Position numbers and translations under genes: made by a program. Shown in pieces: positions 13,644-25,300 of a stretch of 64,000 bases of DNA. How positions within the stretch are numbered: the stretch's first letter is position 1; each line of letters starts with the position of its first letter. Location of the stretch: NCBI GenBank assembly GCA_021521415.1, contig JAIQDT010009094.1:1-64000 (forward strand), written 5' to 3'. The notes under the pieces are model-generated. The model worked only from the letters and a program-made list of their open reading frames with translations, did not search any database and was not told the DNA's origin. This stretch comes from Bidens hawaiensis. Its lineage: Eukaryota > Streptophyta > Magnoliopsida > Asterales > Asteraceae.

Positions 13644-14940
13644 TCCTACGATATATTAAAACAATAGAGTTTGGTGCCACATGGCCCCTTCCTATTGGAC
13701 GTTAGCCTCTCCTTCCAAAAATATCTCACTTCTCTAATTTTCTTATCATTAAAATAAATCAAAAACATATTATTTTCCTTATACATTAAATGCATTTAAT
13801 TTAATTAAATACTTTAAATGAATGAATTACAATATTACGATTAATTTTTTTCCTTGGATCCCCTTTCTCTTCATTCTACCATCATCTTCCATCAGTTTAA
13901 CCAGTATATTTCATCAGTTTAACCAGTATCTACAGTTCAATCGTATTATGATAATATCCTTCAGTTTAACCGTCCCTCCGACGAAATCAATTTATCCGTC
14001 CCTCCGACGAATTTTTTATTTCATTTTCTTCAAAATCACGGCTATTAAGACGCTATAATAACGAAATAATCATTGATCTTATCACGGCTATTCAGTAGAT
14101 CCATGGTTATTTTTGATCAGATGTTCGGATACTTTGCCGTCGCGTCATGGTTATTGTTAATCAGATCTAAAAGACATTGTTGTCGTCCCGTCAATTGGAT
14201 TTTATTTTCCGGTAAGTAATTTCATTGTGAAGATCTGAATAATATGTTGTATTTTTTGTAATATTAAGTTTTGATTTTTATTGATTACTATCATTAATAA
14301 GAGCTAACAATTTTTTAAATTCGAAATTTGAATTATTAGTCAACTTAATTTTCAAATTGTGAACTCGTAATCACCTATGAGTTATTACTGTTTATTTATT
14401 CCTTTTAATTAAATCCGTATTTACTTTGTAAATATTTTGGAAAGTTGTTACAAAGAAAATATTAATTCATAGTATATTAAATGAGTTTTACTAAATTCGA
14501 AATTTCTAATTGTTAGTCAACTTATGACAAATTTTGGCAAGTTGTTATGATTTTTATTTGTATTAGAATATTTGTATTAGAATTTATTATTTTATATAAA
14601 TACTTGATTTGTTAATGTAAGTAATTATATCAACTTTTGAAATTCGAAATTTCAATTGTTAGTCAACTTATGACAAATTTTGGCAAGTTGTTATGATTTT
14701 TATTTGTATTAGAATTTTTATTATCAATATATTCAAAAAGTTTACTAAATGTTATTTAGATTTACATTCTACAAATTATTAAAAATTTTGGCAAGTTGTA
14801 CATTCTACAAATAATATCAAATTTTGGCAAGTTGTTAGGATTATTTTTTATAAATCCCTGATTGTATTCTCTTTCAACTAACCATATTTTGAGCTTTCCT
14901 ATTTTTGTTAATAATTCCAAGTTTGTAACAAATACTCCGT
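13644..14940 (+). repeat. Helitron 5' leader with short direct repeats
   Basis: This non-coding leader holds CAGTTTAACCAGTAT repeats near 13.90 kb. From 14492 to 14850 it holds a diverged tandem repeat with a period of about 145 bp, whose core reads TTGTTAGTCAACTTATGAC and then TTTTGGCAAGTTGTTA. Two copies are close (14492-14585 and 14638-14720), and partial ones flank them. The 78-codon frame near 13.8 kb has no domain. Confidence 0.7.
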
Positions 14941-14942
14941 GT

Positions 14943-14951
14943 CTATATATA
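14943..14951 (+). promoter_or_regulatory. Probable TATA box of the RPA70-like gene
   Basis: CTATATATA lies about 190 bp before the ATG at 15132. It is followed by a C/T-rich stretch typical of a plant 5' leader (CACTTTCTTTGTCTTCG). The AAG-GT at about 15028 may start a leader intron ending just before the ATG. This is inference from spacing and composition. Confidence 0.5.
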
Positions 14952-15131
14952 CTGTAACCATAACGAAGACATTCACACAGTTCTCACTTTCTTTGTCTTC
15001 GTTTCATATTTGTTTCATTTTCAAGGTTTTCATTTTCGAATATACATATAAATATTTATTTTCACTCATGTAAATTTTATTTACCGATTTTTTTTATCTT
15101 TGCATTGATTTTGTTTTTGTTACGCAGCAAG

Positions 15132-17929
15132 ATGGAAGCAAAAAACTTTACCATGTTCAACTCTTTGGATGTTTCGAACAACGATTGCTTACTGAAGGTT
15201 CGTATACTTAGACTGTGGCGTTTGAAGGACAACAATAAACCAGGAGAGGACTGGTCCATCGAAATGATCTTACAAGATGAGACGGTATGAGAAATATGCA
15301 TACAATAATTGTTTATATTTTTTTCATTTCTTTCTTATTATATGCATACAATAATGTTTGTCTTATTAATACTGTAACAGGGTCATCGAATGCAGGCGTA
15401 TGTAAGGAAACCTTGCATACCGAAACATGATGTTTGGCTTGCTGAGAATCGCTCATTGATTGTGCGAAAAGCTTCCCTTGGTGCAAATTTTTGTCAACAT
15501 ACCGTGTAGTTGACAGCCCACATAAGCTCTGTTTCACGTTAGAAACTCGACTTTCGATTTGTGATGAGTTTAAAGGTCACATTTATGGATTGTCGTTTGC
15601 TACCTTTGATGATATCAAAGCCAAGAACGAAACTCAGAATGGAACGATAGGTATCCTTTTTTGCATCTTTTAATTAAATTTCGTTTTAAATTCAATACAT
15701 TATATTATGACAGTTAAATACGATCGTTTAATATCTGTTTCATTCCTCATTATAAATTATTTCTCAGATGTAATCGGTCATGTCAGTAAGTTTTTCGACA
15801 ATAAAAACTCATTCTTCCGAGAGGCACAACACCAGAATCGAAGAACCATGGAATTTGCTGATTTGAGGTTTTGTAAATAATTTATATATTATCATGTATA
15901 ATTAAATAATTCATTTTTGTCAACTTCTACTTTTTGATGAACCAGTGGCAAAACGATTTATCTCACCTTATGGGATGACTATCTTAAACAACTTATCAAA
16001 TATGTTTCTGACAACCCGAATGAGGAGTATCTCATTATCGTCCTCCAATTCGCACGAGTCAAGTACTATGGAGGTATCATTATACATTGAGTATTTTATT
16101 TCTAATCCTTAAAATTCTTTATAGTTAATAATTCTAACTTTACATACATTTATATGATTTTGGTAGAAAATGTTTATGTTCAAAACTCTTATGGTAACCA
16201 AGTGTCAAGGTTGATGATCAATGATTACTTGTATGAAGTGATTGATTATAAGAAACGGTAATGTATTATAACTATTTAATTATAATTTTATTTTATTACA
16301 CGTATACATTATTGTTTATTTTAAACACCTTATGACTTATTTTTTTGAAATAATAGGTTGCTTGAAATATCCTCGAAAGTCAATGTCGAAGTACCTAAAC
16401 CGGTTGGTTCATCTAAGCTGCTAACTGTTAAGGATGAATTTTTGAAGAAGTATCCGTTCTATTCAATCAGTGATCTTTGTACCATTTTGGAGGTATGTAA
16501 CCATTTGTGTTTGTAAATACTCATGTTGAGTTAAATTTTACTAATAAGTTCACCATGTTATTATTATAGGCTAAAAACGTCGTCATAATTGGTACCGTTA
16601 AGTATATATTGGGTAACAAGGAATGGTACTATAATGGATGTAAACGTTGTAGTCGTAAGGTTACTTCTACTTTTGTTGATGGAGTGAAGGTTTATGAATG
16701 TAAGAATTCAAGTTGTAATTCTCAAGGTGTAACCGCTGGACCGAGGTACTATTTTATAAATTTAAAATATATAATATTTTTACTTTTTCATTTAATAATA
16801 TTAAATTAAACTGGTGTTTTACAATAATTTTTAAAATAAGTCCCCTTTATTTTACAGATTCCGAATTCCAATTCGTGTACAAGATACGACCGGTGTTGTT
16901 TCTCTTACGTTGTTTGATAGGGATGCGAGACAGTTGTTCAATAAGCCTGCTGATGAATTTGTTACCACTGATGTTGAGGTATGACATTTGTACCATTCTC
17001 CCATACAATATGTTTTTTTGTGTCATTTACACTGATCAGTTCAATCTATTAGTTTTCATATTATTATGTTCTTTTTTTTCATTGTTTTAAAACCAGAATT
17101 TTTTAATATCTTATAAACATAAAATAAAACGCAAACAGCTTTTATCCTATTTAACTTGATTTTCAAATCATTGACTTTTCTTTTTTTACATTTTAGAACT
17201 TCATTAAATGATTTTTTATTATGTTCATTTTCTTAATTGTTATTTTGAAGGTTGATCCGATGCACACGTTTCCTGAAGAACTCAACACTATATTAGAAAA
17301 GAAATTTGCTTTCATTGTTGAGGTTAGTGACTACAACATCAGGAACTCATATGACGTCTACGGTATCACCAAGTTAACCGATGACCAGGACGTTCTTAAT
17401 GATCTTGATAAACAGCTTGCTCATGGTCAGGTATGATTATTGTTTCCGTTTTTAAAAATAATGTTTTAATGTATATTAACAAACTGTGTATTTATTTAAT
17501 TTTAAATATAATTCAATTTAACTTCATGTGCAGCCTAATGACAATCAGTCTTTAACAGTTGGATCATCCTCTAACCTGAAATCAACCGAAAATGTAACAG
17601 TTGGATTATTAATCCGTTTTTTTAATAATCCAAAACTTTATAAATCTAAATGTTTATACTAAAAACATGAATGATAAACTGATTCGTAGGAGTTGTTGAC
17701 ACCTTCGTCCGACCACTTCACTCCTATTTCAAACTCTGAAGACGTAATTCCGGATTGTCTTTCATCTCTTGATGGGAAGGCTATTTCTTTACAAGAGGTT
17801 GACGTAAAACTCAAGCGGAAGTTGGATGATACTTATGATGGTCAGGATGACACCGGTATGTCTGCAACCAAGACGAAGGTTGATGAACAACCAGTTGTTG
17901 ATGCTAATGTTGATGACGTGGATATTTAA
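15132..17929 (+). pseudogene. RPA70-like single-stranded DNA-binding protein (replication factor A1 type), one-base frameshift
   Basis: Eleven exons fit with GT-AG introns: 15132-15284, 15381-15650, 15768-15867, 15946-16073, 16167-16257, 16357-16492, 16570-16745, 16858-16978, 17251-17430, 17534-17593 and 17690-17929. Together they would encode about 551 residues. OB-fold landmarks include STYRVVDSPHKLCFTL and TIYLTLWDDY. A C-terminal RPA zinc finger is visible as C317-x2-C320 and C337-x4-C342, followed by FRIPIRVQDTTGVVSLTLFD. The tail is acidic. RPA1 coats single-stranded DNA in replication and repair. Inside a Helitron it is thought to assist rolling-circle intermediates, which is inference. 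The one defect is in exon 2, where the T run at 15488-15492 is a base short, so the frame shifts and stops soon after. All other exon phases close, so this may be a base-calling error rather than a dead gene. Confidence 0.88.
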
Positions 17930-18914
17930 AATGGACGAAGGCGCAACTTAATAATAAACGCAGCTTATTGCATGCATCGTTTGTCTTTTTTAATGGTTTG
18001 ACTATGGATGTTTTTGGTTTTTATGTTTGTTTATTTGACATTGTGATATGGGTTTTATTTATGTTGGTTGAATTTTATATGGATATCTTTGAACTTATGT
18101 TTTCCTTATGTTGAGTGTTATTTTATAGTAGGATTATCTATTATCTTTTTAAGGTTGTTAAAAAATTATATCAATAAGTTATTTTATTTTCTATATTATT
18201 TATGTTGGTTGAATTAAATAATTCATTTTTGTTAACTTTTACTTTTCGTGTTTTTGTTAAATAAATTATAGTAACAAACTTAAAATCTTCCTTATTTAAC
18301 TAATTAGATCATGAGCAAATATAAACTACTTATTTGTTTCCAGAGTTACATATAATTATATAATAACAATCACTCAAATAAGTAATAAATTCATGAATAA
18401 ATTTAGAATGTTAGATTTTTATTAATGTTGACATATAATTAGTTAACAGTTGACCATATTGATCAATAAATGTATAGATTTAAACAATCTTCTTAAATTT
18501 GAAAATATAATGTATCTATTAAAAGTTTAAAGGAATTAGTTACTTATTACCATAAATCATCAACTATATTTAACAGTCGTCCATTAATTACAATTTTAGA
18601 GTTTATGAGGAAACCCATTAATAATTATAAACAAGCACATATAACTAAAAACACGGTTATTTTTTGATTTATATATTTTTAGAACGTATTAACATTAATA
18701 TTACGACAGATTTAGTCATTATTTGGTTTGATAACAAATCAAGTTTATTCTTAACAAAAGAAATTAACTACCCACAATTATTTTTCAAATATAAATATAC
18801 TATTCTAAAAATAAGGATACAATATAAATTTCTAATGGATTTTTAAATATTTACTTCCAAGTAAATATTCTGGAAGCTTACTATAATAATAATATTAACA
18901 TCTAAATATAATAA

Positions 18915-18949
<35 letters not shown>

Positions 18950-19539
18950 CTTCATTAATATCACACAGCCAAAAACCGATCGTCTTCTTCTTCTTCGAAC
19001 TTCCAAACACTAAACAGGTAATTAACTCTTCCAAATCATGGAGATCCTTTTTTAATAATGTTTTACAATTGTTATCGTTTCCTCTTCTTTAATAATATCA
19101 ACATTATTTCTGTTTTAATTTATTTATAAATTAAGGTAATTTTTCAACCGGTTTGTGTTAATCCAAAAACATTAAATTTCATTTAATAGTTAGTTAGTTT
19201 TCTGTTTCCATGATATAATCTTCTTTGCTTAAGCTAACCCATAAAAATTAATTGTCATTAATCAATGTGTGTGAAACATCAGTACATATTATAATTTAAA
19301 CGATTACATACCTGTTTCCCGGTAAAGTAGAGCTGTAATAACACTTTCTAGACACATTGTTCGTAACTAGGTGTTTTTGAGTTATTTAGTGTGTTAATAA
19401 AAGAAAACCACTAACATACCTTAGAACACGCCTCGTGATTTGATTTTTGTTAACATATGTATTTGTCATATTTGTATTTGAAGTTGCTCTATATGTTATA
19501 ACAATTTGTACTAAATGTTAGTATCTTCAAATAGTGATA
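17930..19539 (+). promoter_or_regulatory. Spacer between RPA-like and B3 genes, with TA microsatellite and probable B3 promoter
   Basis: AT-rich DNA follows the RPA stop. An (AT)n tract at about 18917-18946 lies just before a C/T-rich leader (CGTCTTCTTCTTCTTCG), and a possible leader donor follows at AACAG-GTAATT (about 19018). This suggests that the B3 gene was captured with its own promoter and leader intron. No other gene is seen. Short AT-rich frames here are not credible. Confidence 0.4.
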
Positions 19540-21004
19540 ATGGTGTTACCCGCAGTTATTGTGTTTTACGATCCTTCGAAACCGCAGATGGTATGTATTA
19601 CTAATTATAAATACATTTGGTTATTTATTAACAACAATTTTTTAGGCATATACGATTTTTATGAATTAACGATTGTTTACCATTTAGGTTATTCCTGCTG
19701 AGATATGTGAACACTTACTTCAACTTGAACCCGATGAACGTTTTATTAATTTGTTTCACAATAATGACAATGGGCAGTTTATAAATATTGACTTCATCAA
19801 CAATGAATATGTTTTAGCGTTTGGATGGAATCAGTTTGTTCAGAGAAATCGATTTGATTTTGGAGATCATTTTGTTTTCGAACCTCTTAACGACCTTGAA
19901 TGGCGTTTCTTTTGCATCCCTGATCACCCGACTTTTGATTTAAAGAATTTGGAGGCTGCTGTCAAATTTCCTACTCTAAGTTATCTGGTATAACATTCAT
20001 TTTAAATCATCAATTATCTTACATTAAAATATAATAATAATTTTATTATGTCATGTTTGTTCATAGTAACAAATTATATATACTGATTTACACTTTCTAC
20101 TAGCCATTGCGGACTGATCAGGTTTTCCGGTTCTTTCATAACCCTGCCCATGAAGTAATCGTGCATGTTCTTACTGTTGATGGAGCTTCATGGGATTTAC
20201 CGATATTTAATCTGAACAACGGTGCATCAACTTTTGGTCTTGGCGCTGCTTGGATCGAAGTTGCTAAACACGTGAATCTTATGCAAAATGACCATATTGT
20301 TCTAAGACATCTTAATGATAACACATTCAGATGTTATGTTTTTGACATAAAAGTCATTGAACGTATCAACTTTGATCCACTTCTTGTCTATTACGGTCCA
20401 CCCCTGAGTGATCAAATTGATTTTATGGACATACTTTTTGGAGACGACGAACCTGAAGGTTTGAATTCAACTTATTTTTTTGTTTTTTGACACTATGCAT
20501 GTATTCAACATAATATAATAATCCTATGTACATTAGTTTTTCCAGCACCTGATGAACCAGTTCAAGTTGTAGATGACGATGTTGAAGACATGGATCAAGA
20601 TGAATTGGATGATGAACAAAACAACTTTCTCGAAGTCGTGGTTTCTAATAGATTGGTAAGTGATATTACCGTGTAAAATATTTAATTATTTAAACATTGG
20701 TTTTGCTTCTGGATGGTTATTAATATGGTGATTGATAATTTTTCAATATGTTAATTTTTAGTGTTTGCCCGCTGACTTTGCGCGTGACAATGACTTGGAT
20801 GTTGAAACACCGTTGATGCTAATCAATACCGAGGGCATAGACGTTCCTACAGAGATACGCTTGGAGTTAAATCAGGGGACATATAGGTCGCGTGTCCATG
20901 ATTGGCAACTGTTTATTGACCTCAATGGTATTGAGAATGGAGATGTGTGTGTTTTCGAGTACCACCGAAACACTCATTCACTTATTCTTTTGGAAATCAA
21001 CTGA
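19540..21004 (+). CDS. Triple B3-domain DNA-binding protein (REM-like), Helitron cargo, intact
   Basis: Five exons (19540-19590, 19688-19987, 20104-20458, 20546-20655 and 20762-21004) join without any stop or shift into about 352 residues. Three B3-like units are visible. The first (about residues 18-100) has VIPAEICEHL, GQFINIDF and AFGWNQFVQRNRFDFGDHFVFE. The second (about 118-220) has WDLPIFNL, GAAWIEVAKHVNLMQNDHIV and an end near CYVFDI. After an acidic linker (VDDDVEDMDQDELDDE), the third (about 273-352) has CLPADFARDN, WQLFIDLNGIENGDVCVFEY and a hydrophobic end. B3 domains bind DNA in the major groove, and multi-B3 proteins without other domains belong to the plant REM group. I infer a nuclear DNA-binding role. 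The start is the first ATG after the leader that keeps phase. The gene sits between RPA-like and Rep/helicase in the same orientation, so it moves with the Helitron. Confidence 0.85.
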
Positions 21005-22348
21005 TTCCTGTAAGCCAAATCCGTATCATTTTGTCTCCGTGGGTGTTATTTAGTTTTCTTTGTTTTCTTTTGCGTATGTCGACACTTTTGGTTATGGTTT
21101 TCGATGTTTTCGTAATGACTCGGTTGAAGACTATTTAAAATGTTTAGATAATATCGTATGCTGAAGTTTGTATGTTTTATCTTTTTGATGATTGCAACAT
21201 CTAATTTTTGTCATTTTGTTTACCTTACGTTAATATTCGTTTATAATTATAATTATTAAAACATATAAACTGACATAGTATTATGTAACACTAACGTATG
21301 TAATTAACTTATTCAATTTTTTTAAAAACTATTAATTAATATATATATACATATGTTAAGTAAATCAAATATGTATACTAACCTTCTTGCTTTTTGTCTA
21401 AATTTGTTATTAATGGAATTGATATACTTTGCTTTACACATCTTAATGATCACACATTAGGCTATATGTTTTTTGACATAAAACGCATTCAACGTATCAA
21501 GTTTGATCCAGTTCTTGTCTATTAATTAATAATTTTAACCAAATTTAATCTTTCCATTTTTACATTAAATAGTTAGTTATCGTTTAGTCCCTTATAATAG
21601 GAATAAATTCATCAATATATGTAAATTGTTATTAACTTTTTTATGTTCATATCTAATTACTTAAAATTGTACCAAACGGAATCAATAAATGAAATTTGAT
21701 TAAAGTTTTTCATTCAAATGTTATACAAAGATTATGGTAATTAGATTTTTGTTATTTATTATCAAATATTTTGTGCTGAATAAATGTAATTATTAACAAC
21801 ATTCTCGGTCCTTCATTTTAATTGGTAATAAAGATATTTGAAATATGGCATGTATAATTATTTTTTCAAATCAATTACACAATCATGGTGATTGTTTCAA
21901 AAAAGACAAGTTAATTAACGCCAAATTATAAACAAAAACACTTTTCAAAATTTTTTCAATTAATTTTTACTTATATAGAAATAACATAATTTATTCCAAC
22001 CATATATACTTTGTCTTCACTTAAAATAAGGTTACCATAAACAGTCACACCTTTACCTGAAGCCTATATATTGAATAGGTTAGCTTATAAAACATGTCAC
22101 TTTAAAATTGTCACTACTAATACCTGCTCGGTTATTAACTCTGGCATTCATTCATTCGGAAGTTTTGATAGCATTTTAAGTTGAGTATTATTATAAGTTT
22201 GAAGGTATGTAAGATTTACTTTTGGAGAATACGCTATTTTACATAATCGCAATTCTTATAATTACAGCCTATGTAATTATTGTTCTCTACATCATATTAG
22301 ATTTATAAATTTCACATGTTAATCATATTTTTTTAATTTTATATTTAG
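21005..22348 (+). other. Spacer between B3 and Rep/helicase genes
   Basis: AT-rich and non-coding apart from the duplicated B3 exon fragment at 21437-21524. TATATATACATATGTTAAGTAA near 21.34 kb resembles sequences near 24.51 and 24.60 kb inside a Rep/helicase intron, so older internal duplications exist. Confidence 0.5.
21437..21524 (+). repeat. Decayed duplicate of part of B3 exon 3
   Basis: The piece from ACATCTTAATGAT through TTGACATAAAACG to TTCTTGTCTATTA matches about 20307-20393 in exon 3 of the B3 gene with scattered differences. It has no exon signals. It shows that the B3 region was once partly duplicated within the Helitron. Confidence 0.8.
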
Positions 22349-25300
22349 ATGTCTTCAAGATCAAAGAGACCCACAGATTCTCAATCATCCTCTTCCAATA
22401 AGGGGAATAATACAAATGGTTAGTGACTTTCACAATTTAAGGTTACTATGTAAATACTATGTTATAATAATATTAATTTTGTTTCAAATACATGCAGTGT
22501 CATCGTCTAGACAACCATTGAGTATCATATCAAACGGTAATAATTTTTTTAGAACTCATCAATTGATTTTAATTTTTTATATTTGATGACCGTCTTTTTT
22601 TATTAGACCTTATATTTTATATGACATACGGCAACTAAAATTTTTGCTATTCGTCATGTATTTAAGTATATTTTACAACGTAACTTACTTCGTTATTAAA
22701 ACTAATTTAAAGTATCATATTTTACTTAAAAGATACATATATAAAATGATTTTATTAATTTTTACCTATTGAAGATCAATTTTATATGTTTTTATTATAA
22801 AAACGAAATATAAATTATATTTTTACATATATCTACCGCCATTTTTTACATAACACAGGAGTATTAATTGATACCTTCTTTACGTCAAACTAATATAGAT
22901 CTCCAAAATCATTTTTTACGTTCTACAATTTAAAAATCAAAAAGGAATCAATATTCATTTGCGTTTTTAATATTTATGTTTAATATTCTGTTTTTTATAT
23001 AAATTACAAAGAAAATCAAAACTAATTACAATAGCGTATTACTTAACCGAGCTTTAACGTATTTCAGCAAATATAACAAAACTTTTGTGTACAGACTAAT
23101 TTGTCTTTCTTAGTACTTATGGTTTATTATATTCTATTTATTATGTTATTCTAACGACAAAACCAATTTAGCGTCTCATCCATTGACATCATCTAATGTT
23201 ACGCGATTCTACAATGGACAAGAAAAACACCCTCCAACAACTAACGAAGGTTATATCTCCACAAGCTCCAGTAACACAGGTACATTATAGACTTTTATTT
23301 TCTTTTTCGATATATTCAAAATATATGTATTCACTACATATATTTCTTATATCCGTGCTTTTAATTAACCAAATTTTAATTTTAAATATAATAGTTGTCA
23401 CGATGAATACCAAAGAATCTATTGCTAAGGATAAGCGAAGACATAAAAAGATGGTTCTTGAAGGAAGGAGAAGTAAAATATTAAACAACAATATAAACAA
23501 CACATCAACCGGTAAACTTTGGTTTTAATAATTTTGTTATAAACCACTAAATTAAATTGATCATGATGATTACTTGTATTTATAGTTAATTGTGGTAGTA
23601 GACTGAATACAATCATTCAATCAACTAATTCCAGTACTTCAACAATGGGCCAACAACATCAGACATCACGTCCTTTATTATCAATTAACGGTACCGGTGA
23701 AACTTCCATAGGTTAGTTAATATGTATTTTTTTTATTATTATGTTTTTGTTATTTCTTTTATCTATATTAATTTTTTCTTTATTATTTTTATTAACTGAC
23801 ATTGTAATTATTAATAATTATGTAGTTTCACCAACAAACACATTAAAAGATTGCTTAATGGAAAACCAAATAAATCAGAGATTGTTTTTAAACCGAAGAC
23901 TCAACATTATTAGTCCTCAAACTACAAATCCACAACAACAGTTGTTATCACCAGGTAAACCAAGTACAAATTATGTTTTTTTAACACATGTTATTTATGA
24001 ATTTAAATATTTATATATGATGTTGTAGTTTCTTTGTATATTAACAACCAATTTTATATTTTAGGTGTGAATGTGACATCTACTTATCGTTTGACACCAC
24101 TGTCTAATATTACCAACCACCATTTTACTTCTTCATCTAATATATTAAGGCCTGGATGTTCTTCCTCATCTACAATGTTGTTTGGTCAATCCTCATCAAC
24201 GCATCGTGCGTCTCGCAGAAGCTTTAATGTTGATCATCCCATACCCATGCCAAACTTAGATCAATTTGATACGCTTAACGGTGAAAATGAGTCTATCAAT
24301 CCTTGCAAATCGATATCTTCAGGTACGTGAATTCAATTACATTTGGTTTTGTTAGCTACTATATTTATAATTTAACTTTTGTAACATATTTCATTGAATT
24401 TATAATTTAACTGGAGATCATATTTCATTGAATTATATGTATTCGTGTTGTACTTTTTTGGATTCATTCTGTTATTCCCTACTGTTTAAAGTTAATGTTT
24501 TTGGAAACTATTCATATATATATATACATATGTTAAATAAGACATAGTGTTATTTAACAAGAACCAATCAAAATAACGTTTTCAATTTTGTGGTAAACTA
24601 TTAATATATATACATATGTGAAGTAAAGAAAACATATGATATGAATAGTTTATTGGTTACTGTATAATTTTTTTATTAATGTAATTTATATACTTTGCTT
24701 TAGACTTTTATACATTATTAATAAATAATTTCAGCCATTATTAACTTTTTCATTTATATATTAAATAATTTCAACCATGTATGTGTAACTATTGATTTCT
24801 TAGGAAGGTATTTTTTTATAAGTGATGGTTTAACTAACAAAATATCTCCAACTGCGTTATTCATAGTTAATATATATATATAATTCATCAAAGTTGTTTT
24901 TTATTCACGTCATATTCTATTTTCAACAGATTATTTAGATCATGGAGATCAAAATGTCATGTGTGGAGTTTGCAAAGCATTATTATGGGATTTAGAGACC
25001 AACAAAGGAAAAACAAACAACGGTGTCACAAGTTACTCACTCTGTTGTAGTACCGGTGATGTGCAACTTCCGGACATCAAGCCTCCACCAATGAGTTATA
25101 TGAATTTGTTCCTTGGTCATGATAGTACCAGCAAGTATTTTCTTCAAAACATTAGACGGTATAATTACATGTTTTCTTTTACGTCTCTTGGTGGGAAGAT
25201 TGATAATTCTATTAATCGAGGAAACGCTCCATATACTTTTAGACTTGGTGGAGAGAATTATCATTCGTTGGGAAGTCTTCTTCCAATGCCTGACGCCAAA

